The notes under the pieces were generated by a model. That model was not told the origin of the DNA. It did no database searches and worked only from the letters and a program-made list of their open reading frames with translations. From positions 1 to 64,000 of the forward strand of contig NZ_PYLP01000002.1 in the NCBI RefSeq assembly GCF_003024675.1: a stretch of DNA of 64,000 nt, given 5' to 3'. The stretch is from Faecalibacillus faecis (GTDB lineage Bacteria > Bacillota_I > Bacilli_A > Erysipelotrichales > Coprobacillaceae). A program made the position numbers and the translations under genes. Positions within the stretch are counted from its first letter, which is position 1; every line of letters begins with the position of its first letter. Shown here piece by piece: positions 45,833-54,331 of this stretch.

Positions 45833-46675
45833 ATGGATGGAATATTATTGATTAATAAACCAGCAGGTTATACAAGTCATGACATTGTTGGAATTGTTAG
45901 AAAAAAATTACATACAAAAAAGGTTGGTCATTGTGGGACTTTGGATCCAGATGCGACTGGTGTTCTTGTTGTATGTGTAAATAAAGCAACAAAAGCAATA
46001 CAGTTTTTAATGAGTGATAGTAAAATCTATCGAGCGACGTTATCTCTTGGTAAAAGTACAGATACATATGATGCCAGTGGAAAGGTTCTTGAAGAAAAAG
46101 AGGTTGGAGAAATTTCAAAAGAACAAGTTGAAGGAGTACTTAATTCTTTTTTGGGACATTCAAAACAAAAGCCGCCAATTTATTCAGCAATTAAAGTAAA
46201 TGGAAAAAAATTATATGAATACGCCAGAAATGGAGAAGAGGTAGAAATCAAAGAAAGAGATATCGAAATCATGATGATTCAACTTATTTCTTTTGATAAA
46301 AATGAAATTGTCTTTGATGTGAAATGTTCTAAAGGGACGTATATTCGTTCTTTATGTGTGGATATCGCTAAAAAGTTAGGTTATCCAGGACATATGTCAC
46401 ATTTGACGCGTATTGTTTCAGGTGATTTTTCTTTAGAAAAATGTTATACGTTAGAAGATCTACAACAAGATCGCTATAAGCTTTTATCAGTAGATGAAGC
46501 TTTAGATAGCTATCCTAAAATAATTTTAAAAGATCCTACAGTTGTTTATCATGGAAAAATGATTAAAAGTGATTTGACAGGCCAAGTCGCTATTTGTGAT
46601 GTAAATAAACATGTTCTTGCTATTTATGAATCTAATGGTGAAGGCTATTTGAAAAATGTAAGAGGGTTATGGTAA
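45833..46675 (+). CDS. truB: tRNA pseudouridine-55 synthase
   Basis: A 280-residue TruB making pseudouridine 55 in the T-loop of tRNAs. Motifs: L-L-I-N-K-P-A-G-Y-T-S-H-D, the catalytic Asp in H-C-G-T-L-D-P-D-A-T-G-V-L (residue ~39), and later Y-S-A-I-K-V-N-G-K-K-L-Y-E-Y-A-R and K-C-S-K-G-T-Y-I-R-S-L. The ATG at 45833 follows AAAGGTGA and begins M-D-G-I-L-L as in the family; earlier in-frame starts lie over the promoter. Its stop overlaps the ribF start. truB-ribF pairing is common in Bacillota. Confidence 0.94.
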   Translation: MDGILLINKPAGYTSHDIVGIVRKKLHTKKVGHCGTLDPDATGVLVVCVNKATKAIQFLMSDSKIYRATLSLGKSTDTYDASGKVLEEKEVGEISKEQVEGVLNSFLGHSKQKPPIYSAIKVNGKKLYEYARNGEEVEIKERDIEIMMIQLISFDKNEIVFDVKCSKGTYIRSLCVDIAKKLGYPGHMSHLTRIVSGDFSLEKCYTLEDLQQDRYKLLSVDEALDSYPKIILKDPTVVYHGKMIKSDLTGQVAICDVNKHVLAIYESNGEGYLKNVRGLW

Positions 46676-47589
46676 TGAAAGTATTTTATTTGAAACCAGA
46701 TTCTTCTTATTCATTAGAACCTTCTGTTTGTGCAATTGGCTATTTTGATGGTGTTCATTTGGGGCATCAGCAACTGTTAAAACGTGTTGAAAAAATTGCC
46801 CAAGTGAAGAACATGAAAAAGGCTCTAATGACATTTTCTTGTCATCCTAAAGAAATTTTAGGAAAAAAAGATTTTAAATATTTGATGTCATTACAAAGTA
46901 AGATTGCTATTTTAGAAAAAAGAGGTTTTGACTATTTCTTTATTATTGAATTCAATCAAGATATTTCTCAATATTCACCTACTTCATTTCTGGAATGCTA
47001 TCTTTATAAAAACAATATCGAACATCTTGTTTGTGGGTTTGATTTTCATTTTGGTAAAAATGGTCAAGGGGATACGCGTTTTTTAAAAAATATACAAAAA
47101 GAAAATTTTTCTGTAGATATTATTGAAGAGTATGATGTAGACGGGGTTAAAGTATCATCTTCTTTTATTAGAAATAAATTAGAAGAGGGACAACTAGAAC
47201 AAGCAAATCAACTTTTAAGCCGTCCTTATCGTATTTCTGGAAAAGTCATTTATGGTTTACAAAATGGACGAAAGATTGGTTTCCCTACAGCTAATGTAGA
47301 TGCAGGACACTATGTTATTTTAAAAAAAGGTGTTTATGGCGTTTATTTTTATCATGATGGTAAATGTTATCTTGGAATGGCAAATGTGGGCTTAAATCCA
47401 ACAGTAGGAGAAATTACAAAGATTTCTTTAGAAGTAAACGTTTTTGATTTTGATGAAGATATATATGGAAAAGAAGTAGATGTGGATTTTATGTTTAGAG
47501 TTCGTGATGAAAGAAAATTTGCTTCTTTAGATGATTTAAAACAACAATTAAAGAGAGATGAAAGGTTTATTAGACATTATTTTGATTAA
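46675..47589 (+). CDS. ribF: Bifunctional riboflavin kinase / FAD synthetase
   Basis: A 304-residue enzyme that makes FMN and then FAD. The N-terminal nucleotidyltransferase shows G-Y-F-D-G-V-H-L-G-H-Q-Q-L-L (residues ~23-36) and C-G-F-D-F-H-F-G; the C-terminal kinase shows G-x-K-x-G-F-P-T-A-N (R-K-I-G-F-P-T-A-N near 200) and N-V-G-L-N-P-T. The ATG at 46675 (TAATG overlap with truB) has better spacing to AGAGGG than the ATG at 46669. A terminator hairpin uses its last codons. Confidence 0.95.
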   Translation: MKVFYLKPDSSYSLEPSVCAIGYFDGVHLGHQQLLKRVEKIAQVKNMKKALMTFSCHPKEILGKKDFKYLMSLQSKIAILEKRGFDYFFIIEFNQDISQYSPTSFLECYLYKNNIEHLVCGFDFHFGKNGQGDTRFLKNIQKENFSVDIIEEYDVDGVKVSSSFIRNKLEEGQLEQANQLLSRPYRISGKVIYGLQNGRKIGFPTANVDAGHYVILKKGVYGVYFYHDGKCYLGMANVGLNPTVGEITKISLEVNVFDFDEDIYGKEVDVDFMFRVRDERKFASLDDLKQQLKRDERFIRHYFD

Positions 47590-47604
47590 TAAACCTTTCT
47601 TTTG
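47561..47604 (+). terminator. Terminator embedded in the ribF 3' end
   Basis: AAAGGTTTATTA (47561-47572, coding) pairs perfectly with TAATAAACCTTT (47587-47598) and is followed by CTTTTG. The 5' arm lies about 18 nt before the stop codon. Confidence 0.7.
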
Positions 47605-47628
47605 TTTAAACTAAAAAAGGGTGGTTTT

Positions 47629-48474
47629 GTGATTTATATACTGCTTTTTCTAGCAAATGCAACTTGGGGTTTAAATATCATTATAACAAAATTTAATTAT
47701 GATTCATTTGATCCTTTGTTTTTAGTTTATTTAAAAATCTTTTTTTCAATGCTATCTTTATTGGTTTATATATATTTCAAGAAAATTCCTTTTGAAAAAG
47801 CTTCTTTTAAACAAGTAGTTATTAATACAAATCTTATTAATGTTTTAAATTTTATGATGACATATTTAGCATTAAAAACAATTAAAGGTTCACAGGTGGC
47901 AACAATTAATTGCTTGTCGCCACTTATTATGGCTTGTATTACTTTTAAACAACAAAAGTGGAATTTTAAAAAGATAGGTCTTTTCTTTTTTATTTTAGTA
48001 GGCTTTTTTATAACGATTCATTTTGATTTTTCAACATTGAATATAAGTTTTTTTATGATGTTAGGAGCTTTATTGTTCTATAACATTGGAAATTATCGAT
48101 TAAGATCTATAAACCAAAATCTCTTTATTTATAATTTTTATATGTTTTTTGTTGCATTTGTTGAACTTACCGTTTTTCTTTTATTTCAACATGAACAGCT
48201 TTTTTATCATATTTATCGTTTTCCTTTTTGGCTTTTTGTTTTATCTTCAGGAATAGGTTATGCTTTTATTCAAAGTGTTTCCTTTTTCTCAATTAAAAAA
48301 ATCGGTCCTTTTTCAACTAGTTTTTTCATGGCGTTCAATCCGTTGTTTACTTATATTTTCTCACTTTTCTTTTTAAAAGAAAGCTTTGATTGGATGATTT
48401 TAATAGGATTTTTATGTATTTTTATAGCTTCTTTGGCTATTTTAAAGGAAACATTAAAACAAAATAAATTTTAG
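47629..48474 (+). CDS. EamA/DMT family transporter
   Basis: A 281-residue, ~10-TM drug/metabolite transporter made of two EamA repeats. First helix A-N-A-T-W-G-L-N-I-I-I-T-K (residues ~7-19) and the end-of-repeat pattern E-S-F-D-W-M-I-L-I-G-F-L-C-I-F are typical. Substrate unknown. The start is a GTG at 47629 with AAAGGGTGG just upstream; an in-frame TTG at 47602 lies in the ribF terminator and has no ribosome site. Confidence 0.82.
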   Translation: MIYILLFLANATWGLNIIITKFNYDSFDPLFLVYLKIFFSMLSLLVYIYFKKIPFEKASFKQVVINTNLINVLNFMMTYLALKTIKGSQVATINCLSPLIMACITFKQQKWNFKKIGLFFFILVGFFITIHFDFSTLNISFFMMLGALLFYNIGNYRLRSINQNLFIYNFYMFFVAFVELTVFLLFQHEQLFYHIYRFPFWLFVLSSGIGYAFIQSVSFFSIKKIGPFSTSFFMAFNPLFTYIFSLFFLKESFDWMILIGFLCIFIASLAILKETLKQNKF

Positions 48475-48500
48475 ACAAGAATACGACACTATGGTATAAT
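48472..48500 (+). promoter_or_regulatory. Promoter of ezrA
   Basis: TAGACA, 17-nt spacer, TGGTATAAT (also an extended -10). Strong candidate, 36 nt before the start codon. Confidence 0.7.
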
Positions 48501-48535
48501 TAAACAGTAAAATGTATTAAAAGAGGTTAAGGTCT

Positions 48536-50278
48536 ATGGAATATATAAATAAGGTCATAAATATTATAGGATTAAAAATGCTTATTGCGATCGTGTCAAT
48601 TGTTTTAATTGTTATTGTTCTTTTTATAACGTATCGTTTATTAAAACTTAAACATTATCGTAAACAAATCATAGATTTAGAAAATAGAATAAATGCAATC
48701 AAATCTTTACCCTTACAATATCGTTTAGGAAGGGTTAAAGGAATTGCGAAAAATATGCCAGAACTTCAAGATAAATATGAGCTTTATGAAGAACAGTTTT
48801 CAAAATTATCTGATACACTTAATGATGAAATTACACCATTAATAAATGAAGTTGATGAAGCACTTTATTATCGTAAATTACATGGTGTTCAAAAGAAAAT
48901 GTCTAAATTAGAAAATGATGTCATGCACTATGAGACAGACTCAAAACAGCTATTAAAAGATATTGAAGTTATTACAGAAATCGAAAATATTCAACGTTTA
49001 GAAATAATTAAGGTTAAAGAAAAATATCGTGAAACAAATGATCATTACTCACAAATTCGTTTCAAAGTAGAAGATTATGTTCCTAAATTACAAGATGTTT
49101 TCCATGGCATAGACCAACAATTTGTACAATTAGAAGATTATATGAATAATCAACAATTTGAAGAAGCTAAACAATATACAGAAAAAGTTTCTAAAGATAT
49201 AGATGATTTAGAAGCCAACTTAAGAGATTTGCCAACTTATATTTCTGTTACACGTCAATATTTACCAAAACGTTTAAATGAATTAAAAACAATCATGGAT
49301 GAAATGATGCAAAAAGATTTTGCGGTTGAAAGAATGAAAGCAACGTTACGTATTGATAAAATTGAAAGTGATTTAAATGAAACAGCACAAGCAATTAAAG
49401 ATTTAAATTTAGAAAATGTTGGACAAAATATTGAAGTTATGACAGAAGACATGAATCTTTTGTATGCGGATTTTGAAAAGGAACAAAATGCGTATGCACT
49501 TTATGAAGAAAAAAGAGATGCATGTTACAAATATGTAAATACAATTGATAGCGGTCTTTCAAAAACGAGAGATGTTATTAAAGATTTAGAAAAAAATTAT
49601 ATTTTAAGTGATTATGAAATAACGATTGAAGATGATTATAAAGAATTTCAAAAAGTTTTAGATGATTTAAATGATGTGACTGAAATTATTGAAAGTAAAG
49701 ATTTTTCTTATCAAGATATGATTGAAAATTTTGAAAGAATTACGATAAATAGTAAGCCTTTCAATGATTCTTTAATTAAACATAATGAACTTGCAGAATC
49801 ATTAAAAATTCAAGAAAAAAGAGCACTTGATGAACTTGATAACATTAATATTGTTTTACTTGAAATTAAATCAGAAATTCGAAATAAACATTTACCAATG
49901 ATTAGCGAGTCTTATCAAGATTATATTGATGATTCTTATCAAAAAGCAGATGCTATTTTGAATTTCATTCGTCAAAGACCAATCGACTTAAAGAGCCTTT
50001 CAATGCAAGTAGATGCTGCGCGAGATGTTATTTATAAACTTTATGATAATGTGCATAATTTAATTGTAACAGCTGAAATGGTTGAAGATGCCATTATTTT
50101 TGGAAATCGTTATCGTTCTTCCTTTTTAGAAGTCAACACAGAACTTACAAAAGCGGAATTACTTTATCGAAATGGTGAGTATACAAAAGCCTTATCGACA
50201 GCGGTAGATATTATTGAAAAAATCAAACCGGATTCTTATGAAATGCTCGTTAATAAAAAAAGTCCTAAAAATGCCTAG
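48536..50278 (+). CDS. ezrA: Septation ring formation regulator EzrA
   Basis: A 580-residue protein with one N-terminal membrane helix (residues ~13-35) and a long cytoplasmic series of coiled coils with spectrin-like repeats, as in EzrA (about 560 residues in Bacillus). L-P-L-Q-Y-R-L-G-R-V-K-G near residue 60 marks the first repeat. EzrA controls FtsZ ring assembly at the membrane. Sequence identity is hard to judge in coiled coils, but the following nifS-thiI-SASP genes give the Bacillus ezrA neighbourhood. Confidence 0.85.
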   Translation: MEYINKVINIIGLKMLIAIVSIVLIVIVLFITYRLLKLKHYRKQIIDLENRINAIKSLPLQYRLGRVKGIAKNMPELQDKYELYEEQFSKLSDTLNDEITPLINEVDEALYYRKLHGVQKKMSKLENDVMHYETDSKQLLKDIEVITEIENIQRLEIIKVKEKYRETNDHYSQIRFKVEDYVPKLQDVFHGIDQQFVQLEDYMNNQQFEEAKQYTEKVSKDIDDLEANLRDLPTYISVTRQYLPKRLNELKTIMDEMMQKDFAVERMKATLRIDKIESDLNETAQAIKDLNLENVGQNIEVMTEDMNLLYADFEKEQNAYALYEEKRDACYKYVNTIDSGLSKTRDVIKDLEKNYILSDYEITIEDDYKEFQKVLDDLNDVTEIIESKDFSYQDMIENFERITINSKPFNDSLIKHNELAESLKIQEKRALDELDNINIVLLEIKSEIRNKHLPMISESYQDYIDDSYQKADAILNFIRQRPIDLKSLSMQVDAARDVIYKLYDNVHNLIVTAEMVEDAIIFGNRYRSSFLEVNTELTKAELLYRNGEYTKALSTAVDIIEKIKPDSYEMLVNKKSPKNA

Positions 50279-50290
50279 GACTTTTTTTAC
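50255..50290 (+). terminator. Terminator of ezrA
   Basis: AAAAAGTCCTA / TAGGACTTTTT with an 8-nt loop; the stop codon lies in the 3' arm. Confidence 0.78.
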
Positions 50291-50341
50291 GAAAAGGCAC
50301 AGGTTAAAAAAAAGAGAATAAAATAGAATATGGAGGGAAAT

Positions 50342-51475
50342 ATGGTATATCTAGATTATGCGGCAACAACGCCTTTTAATAAAGAGGTTATTAAAACACA
50401 TGAACAACTTTTAGAGAAATATTTTTATAATGCGGATAGTATTTACAGTCAAGGAATTGAAGTTAATCGTTTATTGGAAAAATCAAGAAGTCTTATTGCA
50501 GGTATGTTACATGTAAAAGATGAAGAAATCATTTTTACAAGTTGTGGTAGTGAAGCAAATAATATGGCAATTAAGGGAATTGCTTTTCAATATCAAAATA
50601 GGGGAAAACATATAATTACGACTTCTATTGAACATTCTTCGGTTTATGAAGCATGTAAGGAATTGGAAGAAGTTTTTGGCTTTGATGTGACGTATTTACC
50701 AGTAGATCATAGTGGACATATTTCAATAGACGATTTAAAAAAGAGTATTAGAGAGGATACTATTTTAGTAAGTGTTATGCATATTAATAATGAAGTAGGA
50801 GCTATTCAACCTATTGAGGAAATTAAGAATGTTATTAAAGAACATCCACTTATTAAATTTCATGTAGATATGGTTCAATCCTTAGGAAAGTTGACAATTG
50901 ATTTATCAGGAATTGATTGTGCTTCTTTTTCAGCACATAAAATCAATGGTTTAAAAGGAAGTGGACTTCTTTATAAAAATCACTCGACAACACTTGTTCC
51001 TTTAATTAATGGAGGACAACAAGAATTTGGTTTACGTGGTGGAACAAGCAATGCTTGTACGTATATTGTTTTTGCGAAAACATTAAGATTAGCATTAGAA
51101 AACTTCACCCAAAAAGAAGAATATGTAAAAAAATTAAATTCGTATTTAATTCATGAACTTTCACAAATTGAAAGTGTAGTCGTTAACACTCAAGGAAAAG
51201 CTTCAAACCATATTGTTAATTTTTCATGTGTTGGCTATAAACCAGAAGTTGTTTTACACGCTTTAGAAGAAAAAGATATTTTAATTTCTACAAGAAGTGC
51301 TTGTTCTTCTAAAACAAATGATATTTCAAGAGTTATGCAGCAACTTCATTTAAGCGATGAAGTAGCAAGATGTGCTTTGCGTGTAAGTATTAGTGATTTG
51401 ACAAAAGAAGAAGAAATTGATAAATTTATTTATTGTCTAAAAGAAGTGTTAAATTCAATAAAAAAACAGAGGTAG
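50342..51475 (+). CDS. Cysteine desulfurase, NifS/IscS-like
   Basis: A 377-residue class V aminotransferase-fold PLP enzyme. V-Y-L-D-Y-A-A-T-T-P at the start; E-H-S-S-V near residue 100; the PLP lysine in S-A-H-K-I-N-G-L-K-G (~200); the active Cys loop S-T-R-S-A-C-S-S-K (~320). It draws sulfur from cysteine as an enzyme-bound persulfide. Placement right before thiI implies it feeds sulfur for 4-thiouridine, as NifZ does in Bacillus. The ATG at 50342 follows GGAGGG; the ATG at 50330 is upstream of that site. Confidence 0.92.
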   Translation: MVYLDYAATTPFNKEVIKTHEQLLEKYFYNADSIYSQGIEVNRLLEKSRSLIAGMLHVKDEEIIFTSCGSEANNMAIKGIAFQYQNRGKHIITTSIEHSSVYEACKELEEVFGFDVTYLPVDHSGHISIDDLKKSIREDTILVSVMHINNEVGAIQPIEEIKNVIKEHPLIKFHVDMVQSLGKLTIDLSGIDCASFSAHKINGLKGSGLLYKNHSTTLVPLINGGQQEFGLRGGTSNACTYIVFAKTLRLALENFTQKEEYVKKLNSYLIHELSQIESVVVNTQGKASNHIVNFSCVGYKPEVVLHALEEKDILISTRSACSSKTNDISRVMQQLHLSDEVARCALRVSISDLTKEEEIDKFIYCLKEVLNSIKKQR

Positions 51476-51478
51476 ATT

Positions 51479-52675
51479 ATGGAAGCAAATTATATTGTTG
51501 TTCGTTTTGGTGAACTCACAACAAAAGGAAAAAATAGAAAATTATTTACACAAAAATTATTAAAAAATACGAAGGAAATTCTTTTTGAATTTCCTCAACT
51601 TCAATATCAATTACAATATGATCGTCTTTATATTTATTTAAATGGTGCAGATCATTTAGCGGTAAACGAAAAATTAAAAACAGTTTTTGGAATTCATTCA
51701 TTTTCAAACGCATATAAATTTCCAAAAGATTTAGATGTTGTAAAAGATTCTATTGCGCAAATGATCAATGAAGATACAAAAACAACTTTTAAAATCAACA
51801 CAAAACGTAGTGATAAAACATTCCCTAAAAAATCACAAGATATCAATAGAGAAATAGCAGGACATGTTTTTCATCATGTTACTCGTCCTTTAAAAGTAGA
51901 TGTCCACAATCCAGAAATGTTGGTTACGGTTGAAATTAGACATGATGCAATGTACGTTATGACAAATGTTATCAAAGGTGCCGGTGGTTATCCAGTTGGA
52001 ATTGGTGGGAAGGCTCTTTTAATGTTATCGGGTGGAATAGATTCACCAGTAGCCGGTTATTTAACATTAAAACGTGGTGTAGATATTGAATGTGTGCATT
52101 TTGCAGCTCCACCTTATACAAATGAATTTGCTAGAGAAAAAGTTTTTGATTTAGTAGATCAATTACGTCATTATACACATGGTCAAATTACTGTACATGT
52201 TGTCAATTTTACAAAATTACAATTAGCTGTTTATGATCATTGTGATGAAAGTTATGCAATGACTGTTATGCGTCGAATGATGTATCGTATCGGTGAAAAA
52301 CTAGCACGTAAAAATCATTGTTTAGCGTTAGTCAATGGGGAAAGTATTGGGCAAGTTGCTTCACAAACATTAGATAGTATGAATGTTATTAATGAAGTTA
52401 TTTCTATTCCTGTATTAAGGCCTGTTTTATGTCTTGATAAATTAGAAATTATTGATATTGCTCAAAAAATCAATACATATGATATTTCAATTCGTCCTCA
52501 TGAAGATTGTTGTACAATTTTTACTCCTAAAGCACCTGCAACAAAACCAAAAAGTTATAAAGCAGTTGCTTTTGAAGAAACATTTGATTTTGATACATTA
52601 GTTGATGAATGTGTTGAAACAGTTGAAACCATCGTTGTTGATAATTCTTATAAAAATGATGAAGATATTTTTTAA
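51479..52675 (+). CDS. thiI: tRNA 4-thiouridine synthase ThiI
   Basis: A 398-residue ThiI: N-terminal ferredoxin-like and THUMP domains (R-F-G-E-L-T-T-K-G-K-N-R near residue 10), then an AANH PP-loop domain with M-L-S-G-G-I-D-S-P-V-A-G (~181-192). It adenylates U8 of tRNA and thiolates it with sulfur from the adjacent desulfurase. The extra rhodanese domain of E. coli ThiI is absent, as in Bacillus. 3 nt after nifS, with an AGAGGTAG site. Confidence 0.94.
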   Translation: MEANYIVVRFGELTTKGKNRKLFTQKLLKNTKEILFEFPQLQYQLQYDRLYIYLNGADHLAVNEKLKTVFGIHSFSNAYKFPKDLDVVKDSIAQMINEDTKTTFKINTKRSDKTFPKKSQDINREIAGHVFHHVTRPLKVDVHNPEMLVTVEIRHDAMYVMTNVIKGAGGYPVGIGGKALLMLSGGIDSPVAGYLTLKRGVDIECVHFAAPPYTNEFAREKVFDLVDQLRHYTHGQITVHVVNFTKLQLAVYDHCDESYAMTVMRRMMYRIGEKLARKNHCLALVNGESIGQVASQTLDSMNVINEVISIPVLRPVLCLDKLEIIDIAQKINTYDISIRPHEDCCTIFTPKAPATKPKSYKAVAFEETFDFDTLVDECVETVETIVVDNSYKNDEDIF

Positions 52676-52682
52676 AAAAAGC

Positions 52683-52711
52683 GTATAGTTTTTATATCCT
52701 GACACAAAATA
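52683..52711 (+). promoter_or_regulatory. Candidate sigma-G promoter of the spore protein gene
   Basis: GTATA (fits -35 GNATR), a 17-nt spacer and CAAAATA (one mismatch to CATNNTA). A forespore promoter is expected for an alpha/beta SASP gene. Confidence 0.4.
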
Positions 52712-52722
52712 AAAGTGTCAGG
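52698..52722 (+). repeat. 8-bp inverted repeat reaching into the SASP ribosome site
   Basis: CCTGACAC (52698-52705) and GTGTCAGG (52715-52722) are perfect complements around a 9-nt loop. The 3' arm covers the first bases of AGGAGGTGA. No T tract follows, so it is not an ordinary terminator of thiI. Confidence 0.5.
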
Positions 52723-52734
52723 AGGTGACACAAG

Positions 52735-52944
52735 ATGGCACAAAGTAATAACAGTAATAGATTAGTTGTACCAGGAGCTCAAAATGCGATTGACCAAATG
52801 AAATATGAAATTGCTAATGAATTTGGTGTTAATTTAGGTCCTGATACAACAGCTAGAGCTAACGGTTCTGTTGGTGGAGAAATCACTAAAAGATTAGTTA
52901 AAATGGGGCAAGAACAAATGTCTCGTTCTTCATATAATAAATAA
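52735..52944 (+). CDS. Alpha/beta-type small acid-soluble spore protein
   Basis: A 69-residue SASP. Conserved features: N-R-L-V-V-P-G-A at the start, the GPR protease region [12 protein letters not shown] (residues ~24-35) and the DNA-binding C-terminal block [15 protein letters not shown]. Such proteins coat and protect spore DNA and are digested at germination. It shows that the organism, or its recent ancestor, makes endospores. Strong AGGAGGTGA site; a terminator follows. Confidence 0.95.
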   Translation: MAQSNNSNRLVVPGAQNAIDQMKYEIANEFGVNLGPDTTARANGSVGGEITKRLVKMGQEQMSRSSYNK

Positions 52945-52972
52945 AGAATAGTGTAAAAACTATTCTTTTTTG
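52943..52972 (+). terminator. Terminator of the SASP gene
   Basis: AAAGAATAGT / ACTATTCTTT with a GTAAAA loop and T run. Confidence 0.85.
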
Positions 52973-52984
52973 TAAGTGGTTACA
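52970..52984 (+). promoter_or_regulatory. cre-like CcpA site upstream of ackA
   Basis: TTGTAAGTGGTTACA matches the cre consensus WTGNAANCGNWNNCW at all fixed positions but one and has perfect TGTAA/TTACA arms. Its centre is about 70 nt before the predicted ackA start site, an upstream position like that of the activating cre of Bacillus ackA. Confidence 0.6.
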
Positions 52985-53011
52985 TTTTTTATGTAATTTC
53001 TCCTAGTTTTA

Positions 53012-53040
53012 TTGTTTTTATGTACCAAATTTAGTACAAT
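53012..53040 (+). promoter_or_regulatory. Promoter of ackA
   Basis: TTGTTT, 17-nt spacer, TACAAT. A TGTAC/GTACA dyad (53021-53038) overlaps the spacer and -10. Confidence 0.55.
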
Positions 53041-53066
53041 ATGTTTATATGACTAGGAGGTAAATT

Positions 53067-54263
53067 ATGGTTAAAGTAATGGCGGTAAACGCAGGGAGTT
53101 CCTCTCTTAAATTCCAATTATTGAATATGCCAAGTGAAGAAGTCATCACATCTGGTTTAGTTGAAAGAATTGGTCAAGAAGTTGGAAATTTTGTAATAAA
53201 AGTAAATGGAGAAAAAAGAAAATTAGAAACTCCAATTCCTGATCATCAAGTAGCAGTTGATTTGTTATTGGATGCTCTTGTAAAACATCATATTGTAGAA
53301 AGTTTAGACGAAATCGATGCTGTTGGACATCGTGTTGTACATGGTGGAGAAGATTTTAATGATTCTGTTGTCGTGGATGAAGATGCAGTTAAAAAAGTAG
53401 AAGCTTTAGCGGAACTTGCACCTTTACATAATCCCGCAAATATTATTGGATATAATGCTTTTAAAAAAGCACTTCCTCATGCAGGACATGTCTTTGTATT
53501 TGATACAGCATTCCATCAAACATTGGATAAAGAAAGATATCTTTACCCATTACCACTTGAATATTATACAGATTTAAAAGTGCGTAAATATGGGGCACAT
53601 GGTACAAGTCATAAATATGTTTCACAACAAGCAATTGAAATGTTAGGGAATCCTAAAGAATCAAGAATTATTGTTTGCCATTTAGGAAATGGAGCTAGTA
53701 TTTCAGCTGTACAAGATGGTAACTGTATTGATACATCCATGGGATTTACACCTCTTGCAGGGGTTATGATGGGAACAAGAAGTGGAGATGTGGATCCATC
53801 TGTTATGCCTTATTTATGTAAAAAACTTAATAAAAGTGTAGATGAAGTGTTAGAAATCTATAATAAAAAATCAGGTATGCTAGGTATTTCTGGTATTTCT
53901 TCTGATTCAAGAGATATTGAAAATGCTTTATTTAATGAAGGTAATGAAAGAGCTTTATTAACTGGGTTATTATATGCACGTATTGTTTCAAAATATATTG
54001 GTCAATACTATGCAGAACTTGGTGGTTGTGATGCCATTGCCTTTACTGCTGGGGTAGGAGAAAATGCAGCTTATTTAAGACGTTTAATTATTGATAACGT
54101 TTCAAGAGCATTTGGTGTTTTCTTAGATGAAGAACTTAATAATATTCGAAGTGATGAAAATCGTGTTATCTCTCATCAATATTCTCAAATCAAGGTTATG
54201 GTTATTCCAACAAATGAAGAAGTAATGATTGCTAGAGATACAGTGAGATTATTAGAACTTTAA
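53067..54263 (+). CDS. ackA: Acetate kinase
   Basis: A 398-residue kinase converting acetyl phosphate and ADP to acetate and ATP. N-terminal M-A-V-N-A-G-S-S-S-L-K-F-Q; the catalytic Asp in F-D-T-A-F-H-Q-T (~150); H-L-G-N-G-A-S (~208-214); G-T-R-S-G-D-V-D-P (~238-246); F-T-A-G-V-G-E-N. The genome likely gains ATP by acetate fermentation. A cre-like site upstream suggests CcpA activation. No pta gene adjoins it. Confidence 0.97.
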   Translation: MVKVMAVNAGSSSLKFQLLNMPSEEVITSGLVERIGQEVGNFVIKVNGEKRKLETPIPDHQVAVDLLLDALVKHHIVESLDEIDAVGHRVVHGGEDFNDSVVVDEDAVKKVEALAELAPLHNPANIIGYNAFKKALPHAGHVFVFDTAFHQTLDKERYLYPLPLEYYTDLKVRKYGAHGTSHKYVSQQAIEMLGNPKESRIIVCHLGNGASISAVQDGNCIDTSMGFTPLAGVMMGTRSGDVDPSVMPYLCKKLNKSVDEVLEIYNKKSGMLGISGISSDSRDIENALFNEGNERALLTGLLYARIVSKYIGQYYAELGGCDAIAFTAGVGENAAYLRRLIIDNVSRAFGVFLDEELNNIRSDENRVISHQYSQIKVMVIPTNEEVMIARDTVRLLEL

Positions 54264-54265
54264 TG

Positions 54266-54298
54266 AAAAGGTCCTCTATTTTTAGAGGTCTTTTTTAT
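54266..54298 (+). terminator. Terminator of ackA
   Basis: AAAAGGTCCTCT pairs with AGAGGTCTTTT (one bulge, two wobbles) around a T-rich loop and ends in T's. Confidence 0.7.
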
Positions 54299-54331
54299 CT
54301 AATTATGATATGATAAAAATGAGGTGAAATT

